DNA of 64,000 nt, from NCBI GenBank assembly GCA_033065855.1, contig JAVXUO010002935.1, positions 434,001 to 498,000 on the forward strand, read 5' to 3'. The stretch's first letter is position 1, and each line of letters starts with the position of its first letter. This stretch comes from Escallonia rubra (taxonomy: Eukaryota > Streptophyta > Magnoliopsida > Escalloniales > Escalloniaceae). The notes beneath the pieces are model-generated. The model had not been told where the DNA came from, did no database searches, and was given only the letters and a program-made list of their open reading frames with translations. Position numbers and translations under genes: made by a program. Shown in pieces: positions 35,801 to 46,991 of this stretch.

Positions 35801-38800
35801 ATACTCCCTTCGTCGCAAAAAAAATTGATCATATCTCCTTTTTGGACTGTCCTAAAAAAATTGATCACTTTTAAAATTAGAAAAGATTTTATAGGTGTTT
35901 TTCCATGTTTACCTTTTTACACTTCTTCCTTTATTTTCTCTCTCCACATTTAGCCCTCCACCAACCCACCTTCTCTCTTCTGACCCACATTCTCCCCCCC
36001 CCCAAAATGAAAAAGTCATAAAGTACGACTCATATCCTAAGTAAGCACGGCGTGCAAGTCAAACACGATCAAATATTTTGGGACGGAGGGAGTAATTATT
36101 TAGCATAAAAGAATAGTGGTATGGGATTTTCCTTACTTTAAACCATGAATAAAACACTTAAACAAATCTTTCAAATGACCCCCCCCCCCCCCCCTCTCTC
36201 TCTCTCGACGGATGTCAAAAATGACTTAAGAGTAATTTAGATATCAAAGTTCTATTTACAGAATTTTCTCAAAAGCACGAGGCGACAAGACAAGGCTAAA
36301 CAAAGCACGACGTGTAAAGATGATAGGTAGCATGAGGTGTCAATCAAAGAAATAATCAACATATCTCCTCAATAAGAACGAGGTGTCGCGCTGCCATAAT
36401 GACACCTAACAAACACGACAATGCTAAATAGCATGAGGTGGCATTTATATAAAAATGTGGGCCATTACATCCCCTCATTCTAAAATTTCGTCTTCAAAAC
36501 TCAATGAAATCTAGAAGAAACTAAACAAATTCTTCAACTTATAATCAACTCACACGGCTGAGGACCCTCTTTGGGCTTATGCTAACCTAAGCAATTCAAG
36601 CTTAGGTATCACTCTGATACCACTCCTAAGCAACTCAAGCCAAGGTATTACTCCGACGTGAGGCCCCAATTCTAATTAGCTTCTAATCATTTTATTAATT
36701 TTAAACACATTTAAATTTGATTAAAATATTATATTTCTGTTACATTAATTGTCTAAATAAAATAAAACGTGTTCTATACTTTTTGTGATTTAGCATGCTC
36801 AAGGAGGTATTTACTGTTAACCAAGGGTCAAATGATAAATTTTCATGTTATACATATATTCTCCCGAGTATAGTCAAATTAAAGATCTCGGCGAGATTTG
36901 TCCAATGCAATTGGAATCGGCGCAATTGAACATTGGACGAAGCATCTACGTGCATTTAAAATTTAAAAGCAGCATTTGCGCAATTCACTAGGACGTGCAC
37001 ATCGCAACTCGGCAGTGCACCACTTGGCATCCCACCGGCACATCTCCTTGGCAGCGAACCTGTGTGGTTGCAACCTTTCCCTGAATAATCTGAACCCTTC
37101 ATCTTTTCTTGATTCGATCTTAACCATTGAATTTATTTACGATAGTGTGAGTTTAGTACAATGGAGGATATCTCAATCCTCTCTTCATCCATCCCTACCC
37201 TTCTACGCAAATTCTCTCATCTATCTCTTCTCGAAACTTCTAAAATTATGGAAGTTCAACTCTCTCTCTTCTCTAGAGATTCTCTCTCGCTTAGCCAACG
37301 AACTCCTCTGTCTTCTCTAACTTTTCAGTCATGGAAAGTTAGCTCCCTTCCACTATTTCTCTGTAGACTTCCCAATTATCAAAAGTTTCCCCATCATATG
37401 CTCTCTCTCTCTTTCTGTTATCTCACCTATTCACAAAAGGAGTTATTCTCTTTCCATTGATTCTCTTAATTATATAACTTCTAGTTTAATTAGTATTGTA
37501 ATCTAGTCTTTTATCAGTTTAATAAGTAAATCGTATATCTTCACAATTTATCCTGAATTTGTAGCATAATAAAATGAAAAAAAAAAGTGATTCCAGGGAT
37601 TTGTCGCTAGTTGCTTCCAATGCATTTTTATAATTCGGATCGGGTGAATTGACGTACTCAGGTAGGAATACATACCTCTATCTACTTGTTCATATATTAT
37701 TACTTGTATTAAATATTTGTTTATATGTTAACTTGTTAAGTCTCAGTGATTTGATAGTTGTATTTAATTGCTTAGTGATTCGTTATATGACTATTTACAT
37801 GGCTTGTATGCATTAAATGCTTAGCATCATTAATGAGTAATTATGCAAGTTATGCTTTTTACAACTTATTGTACTTATCTTTATTGGACAAGTATGTTAA
37901 AAGCGTAAACTGCGATTACATGTTTGGATGCTAATAATGTAATTATTTATATGAATTTAACTGTATAACTATGACTCGCATGATAAATTACTTAGTTATT
38001 AGTTACATAGGTGCTTATAGCATTTGAATGCATGTGAAATATGTTTTATTGTACTTCGTATGCTTATTTGCGTTCTTGGATAAACATGTTTAATTGGACC
38101 ACGTTATATATGAACGATTTGAATTGGTTGAAAATGTTTTGTTATGTGATATAATTATTTGGGACTATATGATTTGACATGATAAATGTGTATCCATGTG
38201 CATTCATATCCGTGAGTGACCAGAAGTAGCGTTAAGGGGAAAAAAGATCAGCAAATCAGGTTATATGGAAACGGGATATATGTTTAGCATACTTAGCATG
38301 TTAACCTCCCAGGGACATATGTTGCATATGATGTATACCGACACCCCCAAGGGTATGCGTTGGTCTGCTTTACGAGGTTTAGGCTTTAACCAATTACAGG
38401 TTGAGTTTGATCGTCTCAGACTTTAAAAGATTGGCCCGACACCTCAGCGAGGAAAGGATAGTAGATGAGCAAGTCCATGATATGGGCAACGATGGTTGGA
38501 GAGACGATGGCTATGGTATATGCCACATCGACAACATCCACTATGACTAATGATATGATTGGCCTCGCTCGCCATACGAGCATATCCACGCACAAGTATT
38601 TGCTAAACTCAAGACTCTATGAAGTACTTGCTAATGGTAATGACATTGATAGCTTAGCTCAAACGTCCATGCTCAGCCGATATGGGACAGTTGTAGATGA
38701 ATGGTTGATTAACATGTAACGTGTTAACATGTTTACTAGTATTATATTCAAGATCTGTTGTACATTAACATAAGTTAGTCACGTGCTCTTAATAGTTTAG

Positions 38801-41800
38801 CCTTAGTTTCACAAAGCACGGGAGCGGGAGCGGGAACTTGGGCGGGGGAGCGTAAGCACCTGGAAGAATCTAAGTTTGGGAGCGGATTGATAAATAAATG
38901 CGTAAAGAGTATTACCATTTGTTTTGTATAGTTTATGAGAGTGAGAGAGGGAGGGAGGAGGGAGCACTGATTACAAGCTCGATTCTCTTGAGGAGGATAG
39001 CTAAACTTGATGGAAGAGAGTAAACTTGTAATTGCGTTGAATAGGGCTTAGTTTTCAGGTACTTTTCCATGCATCTTGTCTGATGACGGGATCGAGTTCC
39101 TATATTAGCTTGGGAAAGATACCACAGAGCTTCCAAACTTGGGATTCAAAGTTTCCTTGTGAGATGGGTCACCATGTTGGACTTGGTGGTACAAGGTTTA
39201 GCCTATAACATATTCGATGTGTTAAGATATGTATATGTGTACTCGTCTATGATGCGATTGAATGCTTCATGTAAATAGATGTATAAAAATCTTGTTGAGT
39301 TGGTGGGACTCTTTTCCCCTCTTCAAACAGTTCAAAGCAGTTGACAGTTCCTGCCGGTGGAGCGTGATTTGGATATTAGTGGCAGTTAGTAATAGATTAA
39401 ATTGAAGCGTATGTGACTTGTACAAGCTTGTTAGAGAGAAGTGTTTGGTCGGATCGTTTAAATATGAATTCCTACTGATTAAGAAGTGTACTTTGAGTGA
39501 AACATTTGTATCTATAGCTTCGACTTATGTTTGAAGAATATAGTAAAGCTTTATGTTTGAAGAATATAGTAAAGCTTAGCTTACTTTTGAGGTTGACCCT
39601 CTAATGATGTGCTTAGTAGATCAAGCACCTTTTGGGACATGACAAGTTGAGTCTGACACTTGGATATGTCAAGTTCGGACATTGTCACTAGGTCTATAGA
39701 AAATATACCACAGCCAAATTCACAACCACAAGTAGATTCATTGGTGGGTTGTTGCTTGTGAGATGGGTCATCAGCGATGTTGGTACTTGGTGGTCACAAG
39801 GTGGTTTGCATGAAGTGGTTGGCAAATGGGGTGACGGACGGTGGTTTTGCATGGGTTCTGATAGTGTGTTGGTGATAGACGGTTGTTGCCTGCGAGCTGG
39901 GTCATCAGCGATGTTGGAGGGTTCGGACCGATCTTGGTGGGTTGCGATGTGTGACTGGTGTTGCAGGTTACGATGGTTTGTCTCTAGGTTGCTTGCAGGT
40001 AGTTTTGTGGTGTTGGTGGAATTGCTTTCTATTCTAAATAAAGAGGAGTGATTTTGTTATGGGAATGGGATGGGAAGTGGACTGAAATTTTGATAGGATT
40101 TTTTTAAGCTTTGACATTGTTCAAGGATATTGAAAACTCGATGGACACACCAGCCACCAAAATCTCATTGTGAGGGTGTCGGCGCTAAATTTAGATATGA
40201 GAGGTTGCGAGTGTAGGAAGACAAACTCAGCGAGTGAGTTTAATTTCCTTCTTTCTAAATTTCAGCATGCAAATGTTCAGGTTTTATATATTTCTTAAAT
40301 CTTAAGAGTCAAAGGTGATACTGGATAGTAATTTATTGAAAAACTGCTTCTATAAAGCCAGGACTTAAAATAGTAATATACGAAATCTAGTCTGGACTTT
40401 TTTCCTCTTTTTTGGTATTTGTACTTCAGGAGAAGAAAGTGAACTCTGTTCAAGACAACCCGAGGCGCACCCGAGGCGCACCTGGATGCGCATGGATCTT
40501 CCCATTTTGAAGTGTTGGTAGAGTCTATGACAATCAGTTAGTTTAGAAATAGGGGGAGGAGGAAGCCGGGAGGGTGGGTTCACATGTACTTTTATTTTTT
40601 GATAAGTTGCCCATTTGAAACTTGAAACCTTAGGTCTTTTGTAACCACCAAGTCCCAACGTGTAAGCAGCCCTTTCCACCAAGTATACTAGTATGAATTG
40701 ACCATAATGGTACTTCGATCCTATGTAGTACTCATCCTGCATAACTTCATGTTCATGTTTTCATCGGCTTCCAATATATTTTTATAACTACAACTACAGT
40801 ATATGTCCATGATGCTCCAATCCTTTCCCTCAACCAACAGTCTGGACAACTTCCTTCAATGGTTGGAGTTGCCGTCTTCCTCCTCTTTAGACATCTTTTC
40901 GTAGTCTCTCTCTCTACATGGTGAAGGCTCTACACCATTGGAGCCTACACTTATTGTGCTCTGCCTTCCATAGTGGCTGGTTCCCCTTCTTGTCGTTTTC
41001 TCTCATGAGCTCAAACCTAGATTAACTCTTAATGATGGATCTAACAATACAACTACAAGAGTCGATCTTGTGAACCTATTAGAATAATCAAGAAAAATCC
41101 TCCAACAGAAAGACAATGCATTTTACTTTTACCTTCTAAAGATAATTGTTTCTAACCCACTCAAACTGTCAATTCCTCTTAAGTTCTTACGACTGAGCCA
41201 TAATTAACTTCTATTTCCACCCAAAAGATTTACTGCAATGTTAGCTCAACCTGTAGGATGTATTTTGACCTGAGAATAGGCTGATTGTACTACAAAGTAA
41301 ACACAAACTTACGGGTGCCATGCTCGAAGGTCAATCCTCTAGCAACACTAGCAGATGTCCTACTCTGACAATCTGCTAGATCCATTATAAATTCTCACAT
41401 ACGACCTTTCTTTACAACAATCATAAACCTAAAAGAGAATTGGGTGATGATTGTTGTCAACTTATGTAGAAGGAGATCGGGTGATTTCAATTTCCTGAGC
41501 CAATCAAAGACTACAAGGATGACAGGTAAAAATGGTGGAAGACTTTCAGGATGCAACATGTTGAGAAAGGCCATCAGAGTTAAACTAATGTAATCAAATC
41601 AGTTTTAGGTTTGTGTACACAATTCGAAAGCACAAAGCTGTGCCCTTTGACTAGATCCATCTAGCCACCCCGCATTGAAACTCAAATGTCTAATGTAAGG
41701 AGGGACCAAAATAATAAAACTAAGCATCAAAATCACCACTGTATTCCTCAAATTCAGAGGTGTAATGCAAACTATACAGCACATATATGTGCCAAAAATA

Positions 41801-43798
41801 CGATATATGTAACAAATAGTCGCTTGAAAGAAAAATGACTGTTGTTAAAGTGAAGAGTTCCATAAAGGACTAAGTAAGAGCTGGTAGGGAAACACGGCCC
41901 CGCTTTATTTTCTAAATGCCCCCAACCCCACCCTTTAGAAGATATTTTCACAGACAACCCTGCGCGAAAATATAATTTGAGAAGCAGTTTTGTTTCGGGG
42001 GCAACCTTTAGGAAGAGAAACACAAACCAGAAAACCATGTTGCTGCTACCTTCCTATCAGCAAAAATAACCTTGGCGATAGATTGAGTGGAGTAAAGACA
42101 AGCTCTTCTTGAGGCCAGCAAAAAGAAGAAAACTTTAGGTGCAATCATTGTTTGAGAAGCTAACTGCAGATGTGGCCAAATGCATACATCAGGCTAGACT
42201 GATTTCCATGTGTTGTGCCTTAAATAAGGGGCTTCTGGTTCCTTATGCTCAGAGACATTAAGAAGATGGTCAATCATTGATTGCGTTTTGTTTAGTGGTG
42301 CAAGACTTTATATATTTGTATGTCTTCCACCAATAGCATTCATATCATGAAACGTCGCTAATTAGTAGGACTGAAATTAGAAATCCATCGTACAGAAAAA
42401 AAAATGCAGATAAGGTAAAGAACTAGAACAAATATGATTTAGTTGCCTTTGCTGACTTTGGTTTTCCAGCTTAGCAAACTATTAGGTACTTCAGATTTGA
42501 TTTCTTTAAAACGAGAAAACTTTTGTTGGAGTATTGTTTCATCATGCATTAAAATCCTTCAAATAAGACACAGAGGAAAACTACCTTCTCAATATTGTCC
42601 ATCATTATCCCTTTCACCTCTGTTATTTGAGCCTTCAGTTTGGATAGCTTGCTCATTTCGTCTGGATGATTCATACAATAATCCATGTGCTCCTTCAACG
42701 TTGGACTAACAATTAAAAAGAAAAACCATGAAGACCAAGATTAGGCACTAGAATTCAAATAACATTCACCAGGTACCAGCAAAGGATTTCATATACGCAC
42801 CCAAATTCTCTGTCAAGATTGTATGCAATGCTAAACCTGTCTTCAAACAAGTCATCATCCTCGTCGTCATCGGCAAGTGGGTGTGTACCGTCACCTCCAA
42901 TACTCGAACCATAGCGCTGTTTAAAGGCATCTTTCACCCTCTCAAGAAACACAAAAGGTACACTCCTCCCTACGGATTCGTCCACAACAACAAGAAAAAC
43001 TGCACATGCCCGAAACAGATAGACATCCATTATCACTTACCAACATAACAATCATCATCCTAGCCTTTGTCCAAATTAGTTTGGGTCAATAGACACCCAT
43101 AATTACTGCTTACACAAAGTATACTCCCTCAGTTTCGTAACTTTTGTTCACTTCAACTTTTTTCCAATTTCGACATGTAAACGTTGATGTCATGGTTCTT
43201 CGCCCCTATTTGCACTCTCCGTCACCTTCCAGTGTGGCGGTGTGCAGAGCAAGTGTACGATATTTCTGTAGCGTCAGTGCATGAATCTGCTTTCAATGAC
43301 TTGGGAGTCGCCTTAAAGCTATCAGAAATTGTGCACGAATGTGACTGCCTCTATGATATCACCTTCAGGCCCTAGTTTGACTTGTCAAACGATACTACTT
43401 TGATGTCTAGTTAGTTTGGCTCCTCAAACGATACTGCTATGATGTCTAGTTACTATCTGCACTAGATACAATCGATGCTTAAATGTTCGAACTGTATCCT
43501 AGAAATTCTGAAACAGTCAAAGTGGAGAAAAACCATGAAACGGATGGAGTACCGGGAATTGTATAAGAAAAAACAACTGAAAAGCTCAAAAAGAGTAGGG
43601 ATAAATACCGAATCCGCTGTCAATGAGGAAGTTGAAGGTGTGGCCATCGCACGAGTAGGTGTATTTGCTGCTGTTAGAGGGCAGCTTCTGCAAGCATTGG
43701 ACCGCGATCGTACTGAAGTTTCCGCTGTAAGGTGTGTGCTCCGCCAGAACAACGCTTCCTTTCGCAACAAAGCTGTAAATCAAGCCTTTCTGACTCAT
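26580..43798 (-). CDS. VAMP727: VAMP727-type longin R-SNARE (five exons)
   Basis: Coding exons: 43609-43798, 42801-42999, 42585-42705, 26803-26865 and 26580-26723. Every junction has GT/AG and keeps phase, giving 238 residues against about 240 for Arabidopsis VAMP727. Residues 1-130 form the longin domain. They include the acidic insertion at about 100-117 ([13 protein letters not shown]), which separates VAMP727 from other VAMP72 proteins. The SNARE helix is about 138-198 with zero-layer Arg174. A membrane anchor lies at about 212-232, and the tail ends Gly-Gly-Phe-Lys-Cys. In Arabidopsis this seed-plant R-SNARE works on late endosomes with SYP22, VTI11 and SYP51 in fusion with the vacuole, including storage-protein delivery. 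Intron 3 is about 15.7 kb. The gene looks intact. Confidence 0.95.
27855..29225. mobile_element. Mutator-type TIR element B with captured LRR fragment
   Basis: The inverted ends are long: GGGTTAATGACAAAACTGT on the left and GGATTAATGACAAAACTGT on the minus strand at the right. Each arm runs about 360 bp (27855-28215 and 28860-29225). Flanking 9-bp repeats TAAATTTTA and TAAATTTAA match at 8 of 9. Each arm is made of two diverged copies of the same module in tandem, as if one TIR element had inserted into, or been duplicated within, another. The centre holds a leucine-rich-repeat gene fragment, a structure like a Pack-MULE. No transposase. Confidence 0.8.
28297..28676 (+). pseudogene. Captured leucine-rich-repeat fragment
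   Basis: The reading shows repeated LRR motifs of the plant receptor type: [13 protein letters not shown], and earlier [12 protein letters not shown]. Family members are extracellular domains of receptor-like proteins and kinases. Only about five repeats are present, without signal peptide, kinase or membrane segment. A 43-bp duplication (ACATACCTAAGCAATTAGGC at 28424 and 28467) breaks the frame. It lies between the inverted arms of a TIR element, so it was probably picked up by transposition. Confidence 0.75.
29400..29880. repeat. ACC-rich low-complexity stretch
   Basis: Dense CCACCA/CAACCAGATTCA repeats. Thr/Pro/His-rich frames here are compositional. It lies next to the minus-strand LTR-like arm, and a G/T-rich stretch (39660-40060) flanks the opposite arm. 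Confidence 0.6.
30295..32945 (-). mobile_element. LTR-like sequence, minus orientation (inverted arm 1)
   Basis: Read on the minus strand this matches 36740-39640 on the plus strand along most of its length. Shared phrases include GCTCAAGGAGGTATTTACCG, CTGTGTGGTTGCAACCTTT, GAACCCTTCATCTTTTCTTG, TTTGTAGCATAATAAAATGA and TGATGTGCTTAGTAGATC. A pyrimidine-rich leader and a donor-like CAGGTAGGA suggest an LTR of a chromovirus-like element. The end near 30295 (GGCGTGACT on minus) looks like a decayed LTR terminus. The far end is unclear. Confidence 0.65.
30538..31138. repeat. 295-bp tandem duplication within arm 1
   Basis: Copies start at 30538 and 30833 with TCCAAATCAAGCTCCACCGG and run through GCTATACATGTACTTACACG to ATGTTTGATGCAAGCAATCA. 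They are nearly identical. The plus-strand arm has only one copy, so the duplication arose after the two LTRs separated. Confidence 0.9.
33000..36469 (-). mobile_element. AT-rich LTR-like sequence between the inverted arms
   Basis: The right edge on the minus strand starts TGTAATGGCCCAC directly after a purine tract AATGAGGGGA, the standard junction into a 3' LTR. A donor-like CCAGGTAGGAT occurs near 34620 on the same strand. No coding domain is present. How far left this LTR extends is unclear; the segment to about 33000 is uniformly AT-rich. Confidence 0.45.
35804..36092. mobile_element. Stowaway MITE
   Basis: Ends CTCCCTTCGTCGCAAAA and, on the minus strand, CTCCCTCCGTCCCAAAA are the Stowaway consensus, flanked by the TA target duplication. 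Length is 289 bp, usual for the family (Tc1/mariner-derived). It contains a short poly-C tract. Confidence 0.93.
36470..36622 (-). mobile_element. Collapsed LTR-element interior (PBS to PPT)
   Basis: On the minus strand TGGTATCAGAGT (36622-36611) matches the initiator-Met tRNA primer site except at the last base. Only about 130 nt later comes the purine tract at 36479-36470. All gag and pol sequence is gone. The stretch ending GACGAAATTTTAGAATGAGG is the typical end of a chromovirus interior. Confidence 0.65.
36659..39644 (+). mobile_element. LTR-like sequence, plus orientation (inverted arm 2)
   Basis: Begins TGAGGCCCCAATTC and ends TTTTGGGACATGACA. It is the inverted partner of 30295-32945. 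It has a pyrimidine-rich leader at 37160-37400 and a donor-like CTCAGGTAGGAA near 37660. A 370-bp segment at 38810-39180 is absent from the other arm, so one of the two changed after separation. No matching 5-bp target duplication was found. Confidence 0.6.
39745..39920. repeat. 36-bp direct repeat in G/T-rich DNA
   Basis: GTTGTTGCTTGTGAGATGGG at 39745 recurs as GTTGTTGCCTGCGAGCTGGG at about 39881, both followed by TCATCAGCGATGTTGG. Confidence 0.7.
42585..43798 (-). CDS. VAMP727: VAMP727 exons 1-3 (N-terminal block)
   Basis: Exon 1 (43609-43798) opens with ATG and encodes 63 codons plus one base; its donor is GTATTT. Exon 2 (42801-42999) follows an acceptor ending GTGCAG, completes a Val codon and carries the acidic insertion; its donor is GTGCGT. 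Exon 3 (42585-42705) follows GTTAG and ends at Glu-Lys with donor GTAGTT, phase 0. Intron 1 (43000-43608) holds a Stowaway-like MITE. A possible 5'-UTR intron acceptor (TTTGCAG) lies at about 43868 on the minus strand, so the leader may itself be spliced. Confidence 0.93.
43124..43549. mobile_element. Stowaway-like MITE in VAMP727 intron 1
   Basis: Ends CTCCCTCAGTTTCGTAAC and minus-strand CTCCATCCGTTTCATGG, flanked by TA on both sides. At 426 bp it is longer than usual for the family. It ends 60 bp before exon 1. Confidence 0.75.
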
Positions 43799-44232
43799 CC
43801 TTAATTTTCCGAACTCCTAAAGTCAAAACCCCCTTATTTTCACCACAAATCACCCAGTTCAACCAACCTGCAAATATAAAAGGAGGATGTAAGAACAAAC
43901 CCTAGCAACTCTCACTAAATTAATGGTGATTGAATAAGAGGAAGATTACGAATGAAGTGGTTGTTGATCTATTGAGGAGAAGTGGGGGGGAAACAATAAG
44001 GATTTACTTGGAAATAGTGATTTTGCTTCGTCTGTGTGCACAATTTTGTAAGCAAGGCCTGAAAGTCTTCGACGTCAACCGAGGATCAGAGGTGACGTAA
44101 AGGGAAATGGGATTCGTACTTGTAACTTTTGGTCTTAGGCTAACGGGCTAACCGTAGCGCCACTGTTTTTGTTAGTTACCTTCCTAATCTAAGGACGCGA
44201 CACGTCCCTTGTCTGGTAGAAGAAATTGAGAA

Positions 44233-45063
44233 GGGGAAAATGCTTTTTGACCCCTTTACTTTTAGCACTGTGCGATGTGGCACTTCTTACTTTAAAAGTT
44301 GCCACTGAACATATTTCCACCGGTGAAAATTGTACACATTTGACGGGATTGTAGCAGAGCCCATTAAAATGTCATAACTACCCCTCCCATACCAAAAACT
44401 TTCAAATCATTTAATCCCTAACCCACACCCACACAAACAACTCGTTGCCCCCCCCCCCCCCCACCCAAAATCACATCGTCTACACATAAGACACATAACA
44501 CCCACCATAAACGGCGGTGCAGCCACCCCACCATCTGCCCCCAGATTCATTCACCATCATACACATCACTCACCAACACACACCCCCACTCACAACACGC
44601 CCCCAGCCCCTCCCTCAATTCGTCATGTCATCTTCCCTACTCTCCTGCCTTCCCCCTTAGCTCGACCCCCTCTCCCCAACTCCTCCTGCCACCCAAACTC
44701 TTACCAATACAACTCCCCCAACCCTTCCTCTGCCCCATGCCTTTCCCTTTAGCCCGAGCTGCCCCTGCCTCGCACCCCTTATCCTCCATCACTTAGCACA
44801 TATACATAACACCCACCCAAATATGGTGTATACTTGTGTGTGCATGCAATGTGTGTGTGTGTGTGTGTATTTGTGTGTGCATGTAGTGTGCGTGGGTGTA
44901 GGCATGTGTATTGTGTGTATGTGTGTGTGTGGGTGGGTACTGGTGTGTGTGTTTGTGTGTGTGTGTTTTACCGTAAGATTGTGTTTTTAGTGTGTGTATG
45001 TGTGTTCGTGCAGCGTGTTTGTGTGTGGTGGTAGGTGATTGGGAGGGGGTAACAAGTAGTGTG

Positions 45064-45097
<34 letters not shown>

Positions 45098-45410
45098 CGT
45101 ACAGTGTGTGTATTTGGTGGTAGGTGATGGGGAGGGGGAGGGGAACCCGTAGTGTGTGTGTGTGTGCGCGCGCGCGTGCATGCGCACGCACGTGCGAGTG
45201 CACCCACGCATGCACGTGTGTTATAATAAGGGCATTTTGGTTTGAAATGGTGCTAAACAATTCCCGCCCCAAAACAGAGTTAAGTTGGAAGAAAAACATC
45301 TTATGTGAACAATTTTTGCTAGTGGAGGTAGGTTTAGCAGCAACTTTTAAAGTAGGGGGTGCCATATCGCACAATGCTTAAAGTAGAAGGGTCAAAAAAG
45401 CATTTTTCCC
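44233..45410. mobile_element. Mutator-type TIR element C
   Basis: Inverted ends GGGGAAAATGCTTTTTGACC and minus-strand GGGAAAAATGCTTTTTTGAC continue for about 90 bp. They are flanked by a perfect 9-bp target duplication AATTGAGAA (44224-44232 and 45411-45419). The left half of the interior is C-rich and the right half is (TG)n-rich, so the halves are loosely complementary. No transposase. The His/Thr-rich frames on the minus strand are (CA)n translation. It lies about 430 bp upstream of the VAMP727 start codon. Confidence 0.92.
45069..45100. repeat. (GT)n microsatellite
   Basis: Perfect GT run inside Mutator-type element C. Similar interrupted GT tracts extend from 44840 to 45180. Confidence 0.95.
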
Positions 45411-45419
45411 AATTGAGAA

Positions 45420-46980
45420 ACGTCAACGGTCGTAGGCGATTCTCAGAAAAATAATCGACAATAGCAAACATAAAAATGAACGCCAATGACAAACATCATA
45501 CGACAGTTAACCAAACCATCAACTATATAAAATCAGATGCCAACCTAAAATTTCGAGGGAGAGTAGCATGCATGCAGAGTCCTAGGCGTGCAAGCGAAGG
45601 AGACTTCCCGTGTTTGATATTACCAAGGTGCCAAATACTCCTTCTCGTCATCATCTAGCCTTTGTCCAAACTAATTACATCGTTGCCTGTCACGTGAATT
45701 TTTTCTTTTGTTCCTCTTTATCAAAGTTTACCTTTATGGGAACAAAATGGTCTGTTACGCTTAGGCCTAATTTTGAAAAGGTTCTTGATAACTATTTTGT
45801 AGCTTAAACATAGAATTGCATTAGTATTAATTGGAAATTTTCACAAAAGAGGTTATAAGCTACACACTAACGAACGAGCTATAATTATACAATCACGGAT
45901 TCCTAGATGAGTGTCTCATAAAGGAACTCAACCATCATGAAGACATCAACCCATATGAGTAAGTATGCTCGACAATCTAAGGTCATTGGATCAGGGGTGG
46001 TTGATGGGATACGAAAGGGGCTAAGGAAGGTAGAGAGGTTATCTTAAAATATATCCAAGGTTCTTAGATGTCTCGATCATTGGTTTAGGATCACTAAATA
46101 ATTCTTGGTAGCTATGTACATAGCCAACAAAAAACTATGATCATGGTGATAGCAAATAGCAGCTTCATTACTTATCATTGCAAATAATATGTTTTCTTTC
46201 TTCGATAATTATCGAGAATAACTTAGGTGCAATTTTTTTATTTCAGAAATGATAGAGATGTGTATGTGGTTAACCACTTTTAAGAAATTTAAAAAAATAT
46301 GGAGAAATGATTTAACTGCATTAGCAATGCAGGATCAACAATGTTTGAGTAGGACAAACAAAAACCAAAGGATATGCCTTCAGGTCTGCAAGCCAGAAGG
46401 CAAGACCAAAAACCGGGCATATTTCATGTATGCATTGCCATCGCTTAAATCTCGTTGCCGCATAACAACTACAACTAGTGTTTTTACCATTTTCTACTCA
46501 ATTTAAGCGATTAAGTAATCAAGAAAAATGGCTGGCTCACTTGATCGACACTTCGGTACGTAATTGATAAATCATTGCAACCTTGGGTAAGAAACATATA
46601 TCTAAAGTTTTTATACATATGAACTTGTTACTTAAGAAACCAAGATTGGCTTCTCAATAAAGGCGAGGGAATTTTTGAGCTTTTACTGCATGAAACCTTC
46701 TTTCCTCCTCTCTTTTTCTCTTTACACCCACCTAACCCTGCCATCGAAATTTCTTCATCATTTTTTCCTAAGCAGAAAAAATTAACTTCTATGCATTCAT
46801 TATTGAACAAACACAATTGGTCATAAATACTGGCCCCTAGAGCATAAAAAGTTGCCTTCTTATACTCAAACCTTAGAAACCTAGGGACAGCCACTAGGGA
46901 TGTCCCTAGTGGCTGTTACCACCAAGATCTAGCCTTAAAACTTGGCTTGGCCTTAGGTCAGATTTCTTATGTGAATGGTC
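45420..46980. other. Intergenic, no gene recognised
   Basis: AT-rich DNA with short frames lacking domains. It contains a perfect hairpin at 46887-46916 (separate entry). Confidence 0.4.
46887..46916. repeat. Perfect 14-bp-arm hairpin
   Basis: ACAGCCACTAGGGA, a two-base spacer, then the exact reverse complement TCCCTAGTGGCTGT. No T-run follows, so it does not look like a terminator. Confidence 0.9.
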
Positions 46981-46991
46981 CTAACAAAAAT

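Larger units (their letters stand above)
26866..42584 (-). other. Intron 3 of the VAMP727-type gene (15.7 kb)
   Basis: Bounded by donor GTAGTT at 42584 and acceptor CCTGCAG at 26866. It contains, from right to left: unassigned DNA (40.1-42.6 kb), a plus-strand LTR-like sequence, a collapsed minus-strand LTR element and Stowaway MITE, a minus-strand LTR-like sequence, an ACC-rich stretch, and a TIR element with a captured LRR fragment. 26866-27845 and 40120-42584 show no gene or repeat that I can name. Confidence 0.85.

Noticed and set aside
43475..43804. 109-codon plus-strand ORF at VAMP727 exon 1
   Set aside because: Antisense shadow of exon 1 and the adjoining MITE.
44090..44170. tRNA-like sequence (TTCGTACTTGTAACTTTTGG and following)
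   Set aside because: No cloverleaf could be formed; such phrases are common at plant retroelement edges.
44793..45374. 193-codon His/Thr-rich minus-strand ORF
   Set aside because: It translates (CA)n microsatellite inside Mutator-type element C; the frame is open only because the repeat lacks stops.
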